64,000 nt of DNA from G11 sp947167445. GTDB lineage: Bacteria > Bacillota > Clostridia > Lachnospirales > Lachnospiraceae. This document shows, piece by piece, positions 14,350 to 23,077 of this stretch. The DNA lies in the NCBI GenBank assembly GCA_947167445.1, contig CAMVID010000012.1:24063-88062 (forward strand), in the 5' to 3' direction. Both the position numbers and the translations under genes were made by a program. The notes beneath the pieces are model-generated. The model was not told where the DNA came from. It did no database searches and was given only the letters and a program-made list of their open reading frames with translations. Each line of letters starts with the position of its first letter. The first letter of the stretch is position 1.

Positions 14350-16137
14350 TTATCTTGCTTTTGTTGCAATTTCTTCGCTTATCTTCTTGATAAACTCTTC
14401 GAGTTTCATAGCTTCGGTATCCTGGCAGTCACGTTTTCTTACGCTTACAGTGCCGTCCTCAGCTTCCTTGGGTCCGATTACAAGCATGTAGGGAACACGG
14501 TCTTCCTGTTGAGCCTCACGAATCTTGTAGCCAACCTTCTCATTTCTGTCATCAAGAGTTGTACGAATATTTGCCTGTTCCAAAGCCTCGTTAACCTTGG
14601 CAGCATAATCGTTTGTCTTCTCGCTGACAGGAATAACCTTAACCTGCAAAGGAGCAAGCCATGTAGGGAATTTACCCTTGGTCTCCTCAATGATGTAAGC
14701 CATAAATCTGTCAAGGGAACCAAGAATAGCTCTGTGAAGAACAACAGGCGTCTTCTCTGTGCTGTCCTTGTCGATATACTTAAGGTTAAACTTGGCAGGT
14801 AAGCAGAAGTCAAGCTGACAGGTTGAAAGCGTGTACTCTGCACCTACTGCAGGCTTAACGTTAACGTCAAGCTTGGGACCGTAGAAAGCAGCCTCACCGA
14901 TTTCCTCTGTGTACTCGATTCCAATATCGTTAAGGACCTGACGGAGGGCATCCTCTGCCTTGTTCCACATTTCGTCATCGGGATGATACTTCTCTGTATC
15001 CTCGGGGTCTCTCAAGGAAAGAACGCATCTATAATCTGTGATTCCGAAATCCTTATATACATCAAAGATTAAGTCTGCAACCTTCTTAACCTCATCCTTG
15101 ATCTGGTCGGGAGTAACAAAAAGGTGAGCATCATTCTGGCAGAAATGTCTGCCTCTCTCAATACCCTTAAGAGTTCCGCTGGACTCAAATCTGAAGTCGT
15201 GAGCAATCTCACCGATTCTTATGGGCAGCTCACGATAGCTGTGAGGCTTGTTAGCATAAATCATCATGTGGTGAGGGCAGTTCATGGGACGAAGTACGAA
15301 GCTCTCTCCCTCAACTTCCATTGCAGGGAACATGTTTGCTTTATAATGTGCCCAGTGTCCGCTGGTCTCATAAAGCTGAACTGTACCTACGCAGGGAGTC
15401 ATAACGTGCTGGTAGCCAAGCTTAAGCTCTTTTGCCTTAATGTAATTCTCAAGTTCCTGCCAAACTGTATAACCCTTGGGAAGGAACATGGGAAGACCCT
15501 TACCGATGAGGTCATCTGTCATGAAAAGACCCATCTCTTTACCAATCTTACGATGGTCTCTTGCCTTTGCTTCCTCAAGCTCCTTCTCATACTGAGCAAG
15601 TTCCTCAGCTGTAGCAAAAGCCACACCGTTAATACGTGTAAGCATCTTGTTCTTGGCATCGTTCTTCCAGTAAGCGCCGCTTAAACCGGTAAGCTTAAAT
15701 GCCTTCAAAGCCTTTGTGTATGTAATATGAGGGCCTACGCACATATCAACATAATCGCCCTGCTGGTAAAAAGTAATCCTCGCATCTTCAGGCAAATCCC
15801 CGATATGCTCTTCCTTATATACAGCGCCTCTGTCGTGAACAAACTTAACAGCCTCGTCTCTGGGAAGCTCAAAGGTCTTAAAAGGAAGGTTCTCCTTTGT
15901 AATCTTCTTCATCTCTTCTTCTATTTTAATAAGATCCTCGTCGGAGAGTTTGGTATCTCCGAGGTCTACATCATAATAGAAGCCTCTCTCTGTGGCAGGG
16001 CCGTATGCAAACTGTGCGCCGGGATAAAGGCGCTCAACGGCCTGAGCCATAATATGTGCTGCAGAATGTCTTAAGACATGAGTTACTTCTTCTTCGGGAC
16101 ATTCAGCAACGTTTCCGTCGTTGTAAATAACTTTCAT
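14350..16137 (-). CDS. thrS: threonyl-tRNA synthetase lacking the N-terminal TGS domain
   Basis: This class II synthetase charges tRNA-Thr. At 595 residues it is about 40-50 shorter than usual because the N-terminal TGS domain is absent. The sequence enters the editing domain almost directly (HVLRHSAAHIMAQAV at about residues 24-38). Motif 2 and zinc/active-site residues are present in RPMNCPHHMMIYANKPHSYR and FRFESSGTLKGIERGRHF. Motif 3 is seen in VVLHRAILGSLDRFMAYIIEE. The anticodon-binding domain fills the last 110 residues. AAGGAG lies upstream of the ATG. Expression is controlled by a threonine T-box. Confidence 0.97.
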   Translation of the reverse strand: MKVIYNDGNVAECPEEEVTHVLRHSAAHIMAQAVERLYPGAQFAYGPATERGFYYDVDLGDTKLSDEDLIKIEEEMKKITKENLPFKTFELPRDEAVKFVHDRGAVYKEEHIGDLPEDARITFYQQGDYVDMCVGPHITYTKALKAFKLTGLSGAYWKNDAKNKMLTRINGVAFATAEELAQYEKELEEAKARDHRKIGKEMGLFMTDDLIGKGLPMFLPKGYTVWQELENYIKAKELKLGYQHVMTPCVGTVQLYETSGHWAHYKANMFPAMEVEGESFVLRPMNCPHHMMIYANKPHSYRELPIRIGEIAHDFRFESSGTLKGIERGRHFCQNDAHLFVTPDQIKDEVKKVADLIFDVYKDFGITDYRCVLSLRDPEDTEKYHPDDEMWNKAEDALRQVLNDIGIEYTEEIGEAAFYGPKLDVNVKPAVGAEYTLSTCQLDFCLPAKFNLKYIDKDSTEKTPVVLHRAILGSLDRFMAYIIEETKGKFPTWLAPLQVKVIPVSEKTNDYAAKVNEALEQANIRTTLDDRNEKVGYKIREAQQEDRVPYMLVIGPKEAEDGTVSVRKRDCQDTEAMKLEEFIKKISEEIATKAR

Positions 16138-16174
16138 TTTCTTCTCCTTTCTGTTCTAAAAACCAGTGTGGGGA

Positions 16175-16425
16175 TAAAAAAAGCGCCCCAACACACCTGT
16201 TGTGCATGGGACGTATAATCTACGCGGTTCCACCTATGCTTGCTACCAAATCGGTAACCACTCATTGCCCTGTAACGAAGGGATACGGACCTTATTGGGG
16301 TCACTCGGAGGTGGTATTCACTTACTTTTCACACAGGCTGCTCTCACCAAATGCAGTCCTCTCTGGGAATGAGCATGTAAGCTACTGTCCTCGTCAACGT
16401 TTTATCGCTTCTTATTATGGTACAA
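16175..16425 (-). ncRNA. T-box riboswitch (threonine) controlling thrS
   Basis: The minus strand carries the T-box core GGTGGAACCGCG at 16223-16234, which binds the uncharged tRNA acceptor end. A terminator follows, whose stem ends in GGGGCGC and a run of seven T residues at 16175-16182. Upstream, a long Stem I region contains an AGTGAATACCACC segment in which ACC, a threonine codon, fits the specifier. T-box RNAs allow read-through when uncharged cognate tRNA binds. The 5' boundary is approximate. Confidence 0.93.
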
Positions 16426-16503
16426 ATATAGGGGATGTGTCAACACCCCCTTTGATTTTCTAAACAATTTTATTTACTGTTTTCTCCATAGTCTCCCTCT
16501 TAA

Positions 16504-17427
16504 TCAGTCATACATCTGTGAGTAATCGGAATAATCCATTCCCTGAATCTCGTACTCACCGTCGTTATAAACAAGATAAAAACCTATAACTCTTCCCGTC
16601 TTGCCAAAGACTTCTATCTCGCAGTAAATTGCTTTCTCATCTTCATAATCCTTGATAAGGGAGTTCCAAATCATAAGATCCGACTCCATTTCATCGTAGG
16701 TCCACCAGTTGGAAAGCCAGTCCTCATCAACGTCAAGATCCATTGCGAAATCATATTTCTTTATCTCTATGGGCATAACGGAATTCACTGTCTTTCCATA
16801 GTTGACATGAATAGTCTTAGCTCCGTTCTCGCCATTGTCAAAAGGAAGCTTTACTTCCTTATATTCTTCTTTCTTCTTATCGTAGTCAAAGAGCCACATG
16901 TCACCAAACATCATGGGATCAGTGCTGGTGTCGTAGGTCATGTTAATAAGAAGCTCAAGGTCTTTGTCACCGTCCAGATCCTCAGACTGAATATGCGGGA
17001 ATCCCGTATTCCAGCACTGAGGAATCTCAAGCTTTGTATCATTGCCAAACTCTATAGTATAGAAAGCAAGCTGGTTCTCAGCATCACACTTTCTGTATAA
17101 TCTGTCGTTCTTGCCGTCACCGTCAAAGTCTCTGTCAACAAACTCTTCTGCCCAGAGATAATCGGAAGCTTCATCAACATAGCCTTCATACTCCCAAAGC
17201 CAGAATGGAGACTTATCAACTTCCTGATCTTCCTTGGATTCTTCCATCTCCGGCTCCTCAGTAGGCCCCGCTGTAGGCTCCGGTGTGGGAGTCGCCGTCG
17301 GGGTGGGAGTTGCCTGAACCTCTTCGAATACTTTTGCTTCCTCTGTTTCCTGCTTGTCGGTAGTTCCACAGGCAGATAAAGTCCAAGCCAATAATACAAT
17401 TAGTGCTAATAATGATTTCTTTTTCAT
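16504..17427 (-). CDS. lipoprotein with Thr/Pro linker and Asp-rich calcium-like loops
   Basis: The 307-residue protein has a signal peptide ending in the lipobox LSAC (Cys at about residue 20). A Thr/Pro/Glu-rich linker at about residues 40-65 follows, then a globular domain. DRDFDGDGKND and EDLDGDKDLE resemble calcium-binding loops found in VCBS/FG-GAP-like surface proteins. AGAGGA lies upstream of the ATG. It sits between truA and the thrS T-box. The function is not recognised. A cell-envelope role is all that can be said. Confidence 0.8.
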   Translation of the reverse strand: MKKKSLLALIVLLAWTLSACGTTDKQETEEAKVFEEVQATPTPTATPTPEPTAGPTEEPEMEESKEDQEVDKSPFWLWEYEGYVDEASDYLWAEEFVDRDFDGDGKNDRLYRKCDAENQLAFYTIEFGNDTKLEIPQCWNTGFPHIQSEDLDGDKDLELLINMTYDTSTDPMMFGDMWLFDYDKKKEEYKEVKLPFDNGENGAKTIHVNYGKTVNSVMPIEIKKYDFAMDLDVDEDWLSNWWTYDEMESDLMIWNSLIKDYEDEKAIYCEIEVFGKTGRVIGFYLVYNDGEYEIQGMDYSDYSQMYD

Positions 17428-17516
17428 TTATTCCTCTTCTCTCCCATCAAAACAAAGCTATTTCATCTGTCCTTTGAATGCCTTAGCGAGTTATGTAAAC
17501 TTGTTTTTCTTGCTTT

Positions 17517-17554
17517 TGTACCTAAAGCGCGCTTAAACCCCCGATTTAGGTACA
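17517..17554. repeat. palindromic repeat copy 1 (TGTACCTAAA N18 TTTAGGTACA)
   Basis: Ten-base arms TGTACCTAAA and TTTAGGTACA enclose 18 nt. A second copy with the same arm and loop length lies 159 bp away, and similar flanking words (TTATGT, TTCTTG) suggest a degenerate tandem duplication of about 159 bp. It lies between truA and the lipoprotein gene in DNA without credible genes. Confidence 0.7.
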
Positions 17555-17674
17555 GGGAATTGGGCTCAATTTCGAAATGTGAAGCTAAAAAGCATAATAA
17601 ATTGCGGAAAACGTTAAATTTATCCGCTTTCTTGCCACGCAAAAGCAAGACTCGCTGTGTTATGTCAACCATTC

Positions 17675-17713
17675 TTGTACCTAAGGCAGGCCAAAACTCC
17701 AGATTTAGGTACA
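17675..17713. repeat. palindromic repeat copy 2 (TTGTACCTAA N19 TTTAGGTACA)
   Basis: The arms match those of the first copy except for one base. The loop sequence differs but keeps its length and a partial match (AAAC-CC, GAT before the 3' arm). Conserved arms with a diverged loop favour a structural or protein-binding role. A 97-codon minus-strand ORF across both copies is not considered a gene. Confidence 0.7.
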
Positions 17714-17816
17714 GAATCCCCAAATCAAGCATCCCGAAGGCGCTCAAAAGACCCAAAAATGCTCAAGACGCTCCCCAAACTCCGCCAAAGAAAAGAACAA
17801 GTGCAGGCGCCGCCCC

Positions 17817-18551
17817 TTACTCCTCATACCCCACAAGCACCAGTCCGCAGGCGGGGGCGGTGGGGCCGGCGGCCTCACGGTTCTTTGCTTCAAGGGCTTC
17901 GCCCACCCAGGCCGCCGGCTTTCTTCCCATGCCGACCTCCATTAAGGTGCCGGCAATGATTCTGACCATGTTATACAAGAAGCCGCTGCCTGTAACGGAG
18001 ATAATAATCTCCGGTCCATGCTTAATGACACTTATGTCATATATCGTTCTGACTTTTGAGTCACTTTGAGCATTTACACTACACATAGATGTAAAGTCAT
18101 GTTCACCCACAAGATACTGTGCTGCCTCATTCATCTTCTCCACATCAAGCTCATGATAGGTGAAGTGGCTGTAGAGACGCCTTACAGGAGAAGGAAACTC
18201 GTCCGAATATATATGATATTCATATCTTTTCTTCATGCCGGTCTTCCTTGGATGAAAGTCAAGAGGCACCTCACGAGATCCCACAATCCTTATATCTTCG
18301 GGCAATCTGGCGTTTAATGCGTATGAAAACTTCTCTGCTGGCATCTGCATTTCTGTATCAAAAACAGCAAGGTTACCAAGAGCATGCACACCTGTATCAG
18401 TTCTGCTTGCTCCGATAACCCTGATCTCTTCATTAACCAAATCGGTCAATGCCTTATTTAATTCCGCTTCGATGGTGTTGGCGTTATCCTGAGCCTGCCA
18501 GCCATGATAATTTGTTCCATCGTAAGCCACCGTAAGAAGTACTCTCTTCAT
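17817..18551 (-). CDS. truA: tRNA pseudouridine(38-40) synthase TruA
   Basis: TruA isomerises uridines 38-40 in the tRNA anticodon arm. The 244-residue frame begins MKRVLLTVAYDGTNYHGWQ and contains the catalytic aspartate in GASRTDTGVHALGN near residue 53, as well as FLYNMVRIIAGTLMEVG near the C-terminus. The internal ATG is chosen because the family starts at MKR and this ATG lies just after the ecfT stop codon. An 11-residue longer frame would overlap ecfT. It ends the ecfA1-ecfA2-ecfT-truA operon. Confidence 0.97.
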   Translation of the reverse strand: MKRVLLTVAYDGTNYHGWQAQDNANTIEAELNKALTDLVNEEIRVIGASRTDTGVHALGNLAVFDTEMQMPAEKFSYALNARLPEDIRIVGSREVPLDFHPRKTGMKKRYEYHIYSDEFPSPVRRLYSHFTYHELDVEKMNEAAQYLVGEHDFTSMCSVNAQSDSKVRTIYDISVIKHGPEIIISVTGSGFLYNMVRIIAGTLMEVGMGRKPAAWVGEALEAKNREAAGPTAPACGLVLVGYEE

Positions 18552-18552
18552 A

Positions 18553-19377
18553 CTACCAGACAAATCCTCCAACAGGGATTCCAAACTTGCCGACTATAAT
18601 AACAGCTGCTATATAAACAACCAGAATGCCGTAGGCAATTCCGTCTCTCTTTCTGTATTTCAAAGGTTTCATCTTGGTACGGTGCTCACCGCCGCGATAA
18701 CATCTTGCTTCCATTGCAAGTGCAAGATCGTTTGCTCTTCTGAAGGCGGATATAAACAAAGGAACCAGCAAGGGAACCATAGCCTTGGCTCTCTTAATAA
18801 GTCCGCCGCTTTCAAAGTCCGCTCCTCTTGCAATCTGCGCCTTCATTATCTTGTCAGTCTCCTCAAGAAGAATGGGAATGAATCTTAAGGCAATGGACAT
18901 CATCATGGAGATTTCATGAACCGGAACCTTAATTTTCTTAAGAGGTGACATGACGCTTTCCATTCCGTCCGTCAAGTTGTTGGGTGTGGTGGTTAACGTC
19001 ATAATTGATGAACCTAGAATTAACAACGAAAGCCTAAGTGCCATCATAAGCGCCATTCTTATGCCTTCTACCGTTATGGTCACCTTCCAAAATGACACTA
19101 CTGTCGTTCCTGTTGTGAATAATAAATTGCAAACAACCGTTATAATAAGAAGAAAAACAATGGTCTTCATACCCTTGACAATGAACTTAAAGGGCACGGT
19201 GGAAAGCTTAACACAAATTGCCAGGAACAAAATGGCTACAAGATAGCCAAGGAAATAATCCGACAAAAACAAGGACACCACAAAAGCCACAGTTCCCAAA
19301 AGTTTAACTCTGGGGTCCAGCCTGTGGATTACAGAATCGGATTGATAATATTGTCCAAGGGTAATATCTCGTAACAT
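18553..19377 (-). CDS. ecfT: ECF transporter transmembrane component EcfT
   Basis: The 274-residue EcfT has about six membrane helices and couples two ATPases to vitamin- or metal-binding S components. The two coupling-helix motifs are IARGADF near residue 185 and MEARCYRGG near 225, both entering cytoplasmic helices. Its ATG directly follows the ecfA2 stop. No dedicated S component is encoded beside it, so it is the shared group II module that serves S components encoded elsewhere. Confidence 0.96.
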   Translation of the reverse strand: MLRDITLGQYYQSDSVIHRLDPRVKLLGTVAFVVSLFLSDYFLGYLVAILFLAICVKLSTVPFKFIVKGMKTIVFLLIITVVCNLLFTTGTTVVSFWKVTITVEGIRMALMMALRLSLLILGSSIMTLTTTPNNLTDGMESVMSPLKKIKVPVHEISMMMSIALRFIPILLEETDKIMKAQIARGADFESGGLIKRAKAMVPLLVPLFISAFRRANDLALAMEARCYRGGEHRTKMKPLKYRKRDGIAYGILVVYIAAVIIVGKFGIPVGGFVW

Positions 19378-20232
19378 CTATTTCCGGCCTTTCAATGCCT
19401 TCACTATCTCGTCCGCCGCTTCATTAACCGTGGTAACTTCACAGTTAACCTTTAAACCGGCGTCATTTAATGCATGCATAATATATGTAACCTGGGGCGC
19501 TGCAAGTCCAACTGCCTCAAGCTCCTTGTAATTCTTAAACACTTCAGAGGGCACATCATCATACATGACACGTCCCTTATTCATAACCACGATGCGGTCC
19601 ACGTAGTTGGCCACGTCCTCCATACTGTGGGAAACCAGCACTACAGTCATTCCCGTGGTACGGCGAAGCTCAGATATCTTATCAAGAAGCTCGTCCCTTC
19701 CCTTGGGGTCAAGGCCTGCCGTAGGTTCATCAAGAACCAGCACCTCGGGACTCATGGCAAGAACACCTGCAATGGCGACTCTTCTCTTCTGCCCTCCTGA
19801 CAGATCAAAGGGTGACTGGTAGAAATACTCATCCTCAATTCCCACCATCTTTAAGGCTTCGTAAGCCTTCAGCTGAATCTTCTTGTCGTCCCATCCAAGG
19901 TTCTTTGGTCCGAAACATACGTCGGTAAAAACGTCAACTTCGAATAACTGGTGCTCAGGGTACTGGAACACAAGTCCAACCTTGCTTCTTAATTCTTTTT
20001 TGTTGTAGTCACTGTCGTATATGTCCTCACCATTATAGTAAATGGTGCCGCTTGTGGCCTTCATTAGCCCGTTCAGATGCTGAACCAGCGTTGATTTGCC
20101 GGAACCCGTATGCCCGATAAGTCCGATAAACTCGCCGTCATTAATAACAAGATTAATGTCATCCAGCGCCTTTACAGGCATGTTGGTGTCGGCGTCATAT
20201 ACGTAAGATACATGATCTAAAATAATCGACAT
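19378..20232 (-). CDS. ecfA2: ECF transporter ATP-binding protein EcfA2
   Basis: The 284-residue ATPase shows Walker A GHTGSGKSTL, Q-loop FQYPEHQLFE, signature LSGGQKRR and Walker B LVLDEPTAGLDP. The FQYPEHQLF segment is typical of EcfA2. It pairs with EcfA1 as a heterodimer on EcfT. It lies 21 nt after ecfA1 and abuts ecfT. Confidence 0.96.
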   Translation of the reverse strand: MSIILDHVSYVYDADTNMPVKALDDINLVINDGEFIGLIGHTGSGKSTLVQHLNGLMKATSGTIYYNGEDIYDSDYNKKELRSKVGLVFQYPEHQLFEVDVFTDVCFGPKNLGWDDKKIQLKAYEALKMVGIEDEYFYQSPFDLSGGQKRRVAIAGVLAMSPEVLVLDEPTAGLDPKGRDELLDKISELRRTTGMTVVLVSHSMEDVANYVDRIVVMNKGRVMYDDVPSEVFKNYKELEAVGLAAPQVTYIMHALNDAGLKVNCEVTTVNEAADEIVKALKGRK

Positions 20233-20253
20233 AATATCACCTTAAGTGAAAAA

Positions 20254-21099
20254 CTATAATCCGAGAGCCTTAACAAGCTCTTCCTTTGTAAGAATTCCGT
20301 CGGGAAGCTTAACCCCACGTTTCTTAAGTTCGTAGGCAAGAAGTGTAACCTGTGGAACATCAAGTCTCAAGGCCTTTAATTCATCAACCTTTGAGAAAAC
20401 TTCCCTTGGGGTTCCCTCCATGGCTATCTTTCCCTTTTCCATGACAAAAACCTTATCCGCGTGAATAATCTCTTCCATATAATGAGTGATGAGAATAACT
20501 GTGATTCCCTCCACATCGTTTAAGGCCCTGGCTGCTCTTATAACCTCTTTTCGTCCGTTGGGATCAAGCATTGCTGTGGGCTCATCAAACACGATGCACT
20601 TAGGGTGCATTGCAAGAACTCCCGCAATGGAAACCCTCTGTTTCTGACCTCCGGATAAATGGTTGGGGGATTTCTTTCTGAATTCATACATTCCCACAGC
20701 CTTAAGGCTCTCTTCCACTCTCTGCCAGATTTCCTCCGTGGGAACTCCCATGTTCTCCGGTCCAAAACCCACGTCCTCCTCAACCACCTGACCTATTATC
20801 TGGTTGTCGGGATTCTGGAAAACCATTCCGGCCTCTTGGCGGATATTCCAGACATTGGCTTCATCAGCCGTATCCATTCCGTCCACCCAGACCGTTCCTT
20901 CGGTGGGATGAAGAATAGCGTTGATGTGCTTGGCAAAAGTAGACTTGCCTGAACCATTGTGCCCAAGAATAGCAATGAACTGGCCTTCCTTAATATCAAG
21001 GCTTACATTGTCGATGGCGGTGGTTATGCCGTCCACGTTGCCTTCTTCATCTCGTCTTATATATTCAAATGTCAGATCTTTAGCTTTTACTATGCTCAT
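20254..21099 (-). CDS. ecfA1: ECF transporter ATP-binding protein EcfA1
   Basis: This first gene of the ECF operon encodes 281 residues. Walker A is GHNGSGKSTFAKH, the Q-loop is FQNPDNQIIG as usual for EcfA1, the signature is LSGGQKQR and Walker B is IVFDEPTAMLDP. The ATG of MSIVKAKDLTFEY is preferred, with AAAGGT upstream. A GTG start 24 nt earlier lacks a ribosome-binding site. Confidence 0.95.
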   Translation of the reverse strand: MSIVKAKDLTFEYIRRDEEGNVDGITTAIDNVSLDIKEGQFIAILGHNGSGKSTFAKHINAILHPTEGTVWVDGMDTADEANVWNIRQEAGMVFQNPDNQIIGQVVEEDVGFGPENMGVPTEEIWQRVEESLKAVGMYEFRKKSPNHLSGGQKQRVSIAGVLAMHPKCIVFDEPTAMLDPNGRKEVIRAARALNDVEGITVILITHYMEEIIHADKVFVMEKGKIAMEGTPREVFSKVDELKALRLDVPQVTLLAYELKKRGVKLPDGILTKEELVKALGL

Positions 21100-21186
21100 A
21101 ATATGACCTTTTCCCGGAAACACTTAACTACATTATTTTACTCGATATCAAAGACTTTTACAATGACCCTAACTGAATACGACAAA

Positions 21187-21211
21187 CACCTCCCCGGGGG
21201 TTGGGGAGGTG
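21187..21211 (-). terminator. terminator after the sugar importer operon
   Basis: A perfect 9-bp GC-rich stem, CACCTCCCC with GGGGAGGTG, follows the last permease gene by about 40 nt and is followed by TTTGTC on the minus strand. The T-tract is short, so termination may be partial. Confidence 0.7.
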
Positions 21212-21250
21212 CCTGTCAAACCAATGAGAGAGGACATGAGAAAAAGTATG

Positions 21251-22078
21251 TCATTCCTTTATTGCGCCCGCTGATACACTGCTGATGATGTATTTCGAAA
21301 ATGCGATAAAAACAAGCAAAATCGGGATAATCGAAATTGCAACCGAGAGGTAAATGGCTCCCTGGTTTGAATTAATATGGTTGGAAGCCTTTAGGGTTGC
21401 CATCATAACGGGCAAGGTCATTTTGTCAGTTTTATTAATGAGGATCATGGGTAAGAGATAACTGTTCCAGTTTCCGATGAAAGCCATGATTCCCATGGTT
21501 GCCACAGCCGGTGCCACGATGGGTGTCACTATTTTGTGGAAAGAGTAAATCTCGCTGGCTCCGTCAATTCTCGCTGCCTCAATAAGAGACTTTGGAAGGG
21601 AGCTTAAGATGTACTGTCTTAGGAAAAATACTGTTCCGGGAGCCGCAATGGCCGGAATAATAAGGGGTATATATGAGTTAACCAGGTGAAGTTTGGTGCA
21701 CAACTGATAGAAACCAATCAGTGAAAGCTGTCCCGGAATCATCATAAATGCAAGGATTGCACCGAATATTACCTTGTTTCCTTTAAACTCATAAAATGCC
21801 AGTCCATATGCCGTAAGTGTTGAAAAGTATGCGCATAAAAGTGTTGCGGGCACCGAAACAAGAACTGAGTTCCAGATACCTTTGAAAAGGTTAAAGTAGT
21901 CAAAAACCGTTTCCCAGTTTTCCTTTAAGGCATTTCCGGGAATAAAAGTGAAACCTGAAACTATGTCTGCGCCTGTTCTTGTGGCGTTAATCATCATTAA
22001 CGCGAAGGGGAGCATACAGGTTAAGGCAAGAAGGACAAGCAAAAAATACAGGATTCCTTTTTTAATCTTGAAAGCCAT
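21251..22078 (-). CDS. sugar ABC transporter permease (MalG type)
   Basis: The 275-residue permease has six predicted helices and the EAA loop LIEAARIDGASEIYSFHKIVTPIVAP at about residues 165-190, through which it contacts the ATPase. It follows the MalF-type permease with no gap. No ATPase gene is present in the cluster, so it probably uses a shared MsmX-type ATPase encoded elsewhere. The neighbouring beta-glucosidase and shared upstream motif suggest beta-glucosides or cellodextrins as substrate, by inference. Confidence 0.95.
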   Translation of the reverse strand: MAFKIKKGILYFLLVLLALTCMLPFALMMINATRTGADIVSGFTFIPGNALKENWETVFDYFNLFKGIWNSVLVSVPATLLCAYFSTLTAYGLAFYEFKGNKVIFGAILAFMMIPGQLSLIGFYQLCTKLHLVNSYIPLIIPAIAAPGTVFFLRQYILSSLPKSLIEAARIDGASEIYSFHKIVTPIVAPAVATMGIMAFIGNWNSYLLPMILINKTDKMTLPVMMATLKASNHINSNQGAIYLSVAISIIPILLVFIAFSKYIISSVSAGAIKE

Positions 22079-23002
22079 TTACTTATCCCCCTTTCCCCTG
22101 AATAGTTTAAGCTCAACCACAGAAACCGTAAGGATTATAAGGAAGAGCACATAAGCCACTGCCGATGCGTATCCAACCTGAGTTGTTCCTGTTGTGAAAC
22201 CGAATTTATACAGATACATCATTACCGTCTGAACCGAACCGTATGCACTTGATGCGGTTTCGATCATAAGGAAGGGCAGATCGAACATCTGGAGACCACC
22301 GATAAGAGAGGTGATGGCCACGTACATCATAATGGGTTTGATGAGAGGTAATGTGATTTTGCCAAATATAGTCCAACGACCGGCGCCGTCTATGGCAGCC
22401 GCCTCGAAGTAATCTCTGTTAATACTCTGAACTCCCGCCATAAGCATTAAGAAGGAGTTTCCAAACCACATCCAGGACTGAATCACCGCAACGGTGTAGC
22501 CTGCTGTGGCGGAGCTTCCGATCCAGTTAACCGGATTATATCTTGCTCCGAACAAGTCATAAATTGATTTGATAATTATGTTAAAAGTACCGTATCTCCA
22601 ATCAAGCAAAGTGGAGAAGAGGAATGCAATTGATGTTGCCGCAATGATATTGGGCAGATAATAAATTATTCTGAAAACCGGCAGGCCTCTCATTTTGTAC
22701 TTTACATCCGAAAATACCATCATGAGAAGGAAAGCCAGGCCTAACTGCAGAACGATGTTAACTATCCAGATCCTTACCGTGTTCCATAAAGCGATCCAGA
22801 AGAATTTGTCTGAAAGAACACGGATATAGTTCTTGAAACCGATAATGTCCGCATCACCCACAACCTTAAGGTTGGTGAAGCTTAGGTATAATGTCCTTAA
22901 CACAGGATAAATACTGAAAATACAGAAAACTATCACGAAGGGAGCCACGAAGGCATAGCCCCAGTTGTTGTAAGCTGTAACTTTAGATTTTTTCTTTGTC
23001 AT
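22079..23002 (-). CDS. sugar ABC transporter permease (MalF type)
   Basis: The 307-residue permease shows six to seven membrane segments and the EAA loop YFEAAAIDGAGRWTIFGKITLPLIKP near residues 200-225. It is the second gene of a binding protein, MalF-type, MalG-type operon. A strong stem-loop lies between it and the binding-protein gene, which would favour excess binding protein over permease. Confidence 0.95.
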   Translation of the reverse strand: MTKKKSKVTAYNNWGYAFVAPFVIVFCIFSIYPVLRTLYLSFTNLKVVGDADIIGFKNYIRVLSDKFFWIALWNTVRIWIVNIVLQLGLAFLLMMVFSDVKYKMRGLPVFRIIYYLPNIIAATSIAFLFSTLLDWRYGTFNIIIKSIYDLFGARYNPVNWIGSSATAGYTVAVIQSWMWFGNSFLMLMAGVQSINRDYFEAAAIDGAGRWTIFGKITLPLIKPIMMYVAITSLIGGLQMFDLPFLMIETASSAYGSVQTVMMYLYKFGFTTGTTQVGYASAVAYVLFLIILTVSVVELKLFRGKGDK

Positions 23003-23022
23003 AAAAGGTGCCTCCCTGGGGA

Positions 23023-23062
23023 GTCAAACTGCCACCGGGACATAATCCCGGTGACAATTGAC
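23023..23062 (-). promoter_or_regulatory. intercistronic stem-loop between binding protein and permease genes
   Basis: GTCAAACTGCCACCGGGA and TCCCGGTGACAATTGAC form a long stem with a small loop right after the binding-protein stop codon. No T-run follows, so it is likely a 3' stabiliser or partial terminator setting the ratio of binding protein to permeases, as in mal-type operons. Confidence 0.6.
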
Positions 23063-23077
23063 ACTTAAGAAGATATT

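Noticed and set aside
17463..17756. 97-codon minus-strand ORF next to truA
   Set aside because: Its sequence is generated by the two palindromic repeats (its peptide repeats mirror the DNA repeats), and there is no good ribosome-binding site.
21095..21123. GTG start adding eight residues to EcfA1
   Set aside because: No ribosome-binding site precedes it, and homologous proteins begin at MSIVKAK-like sequence.
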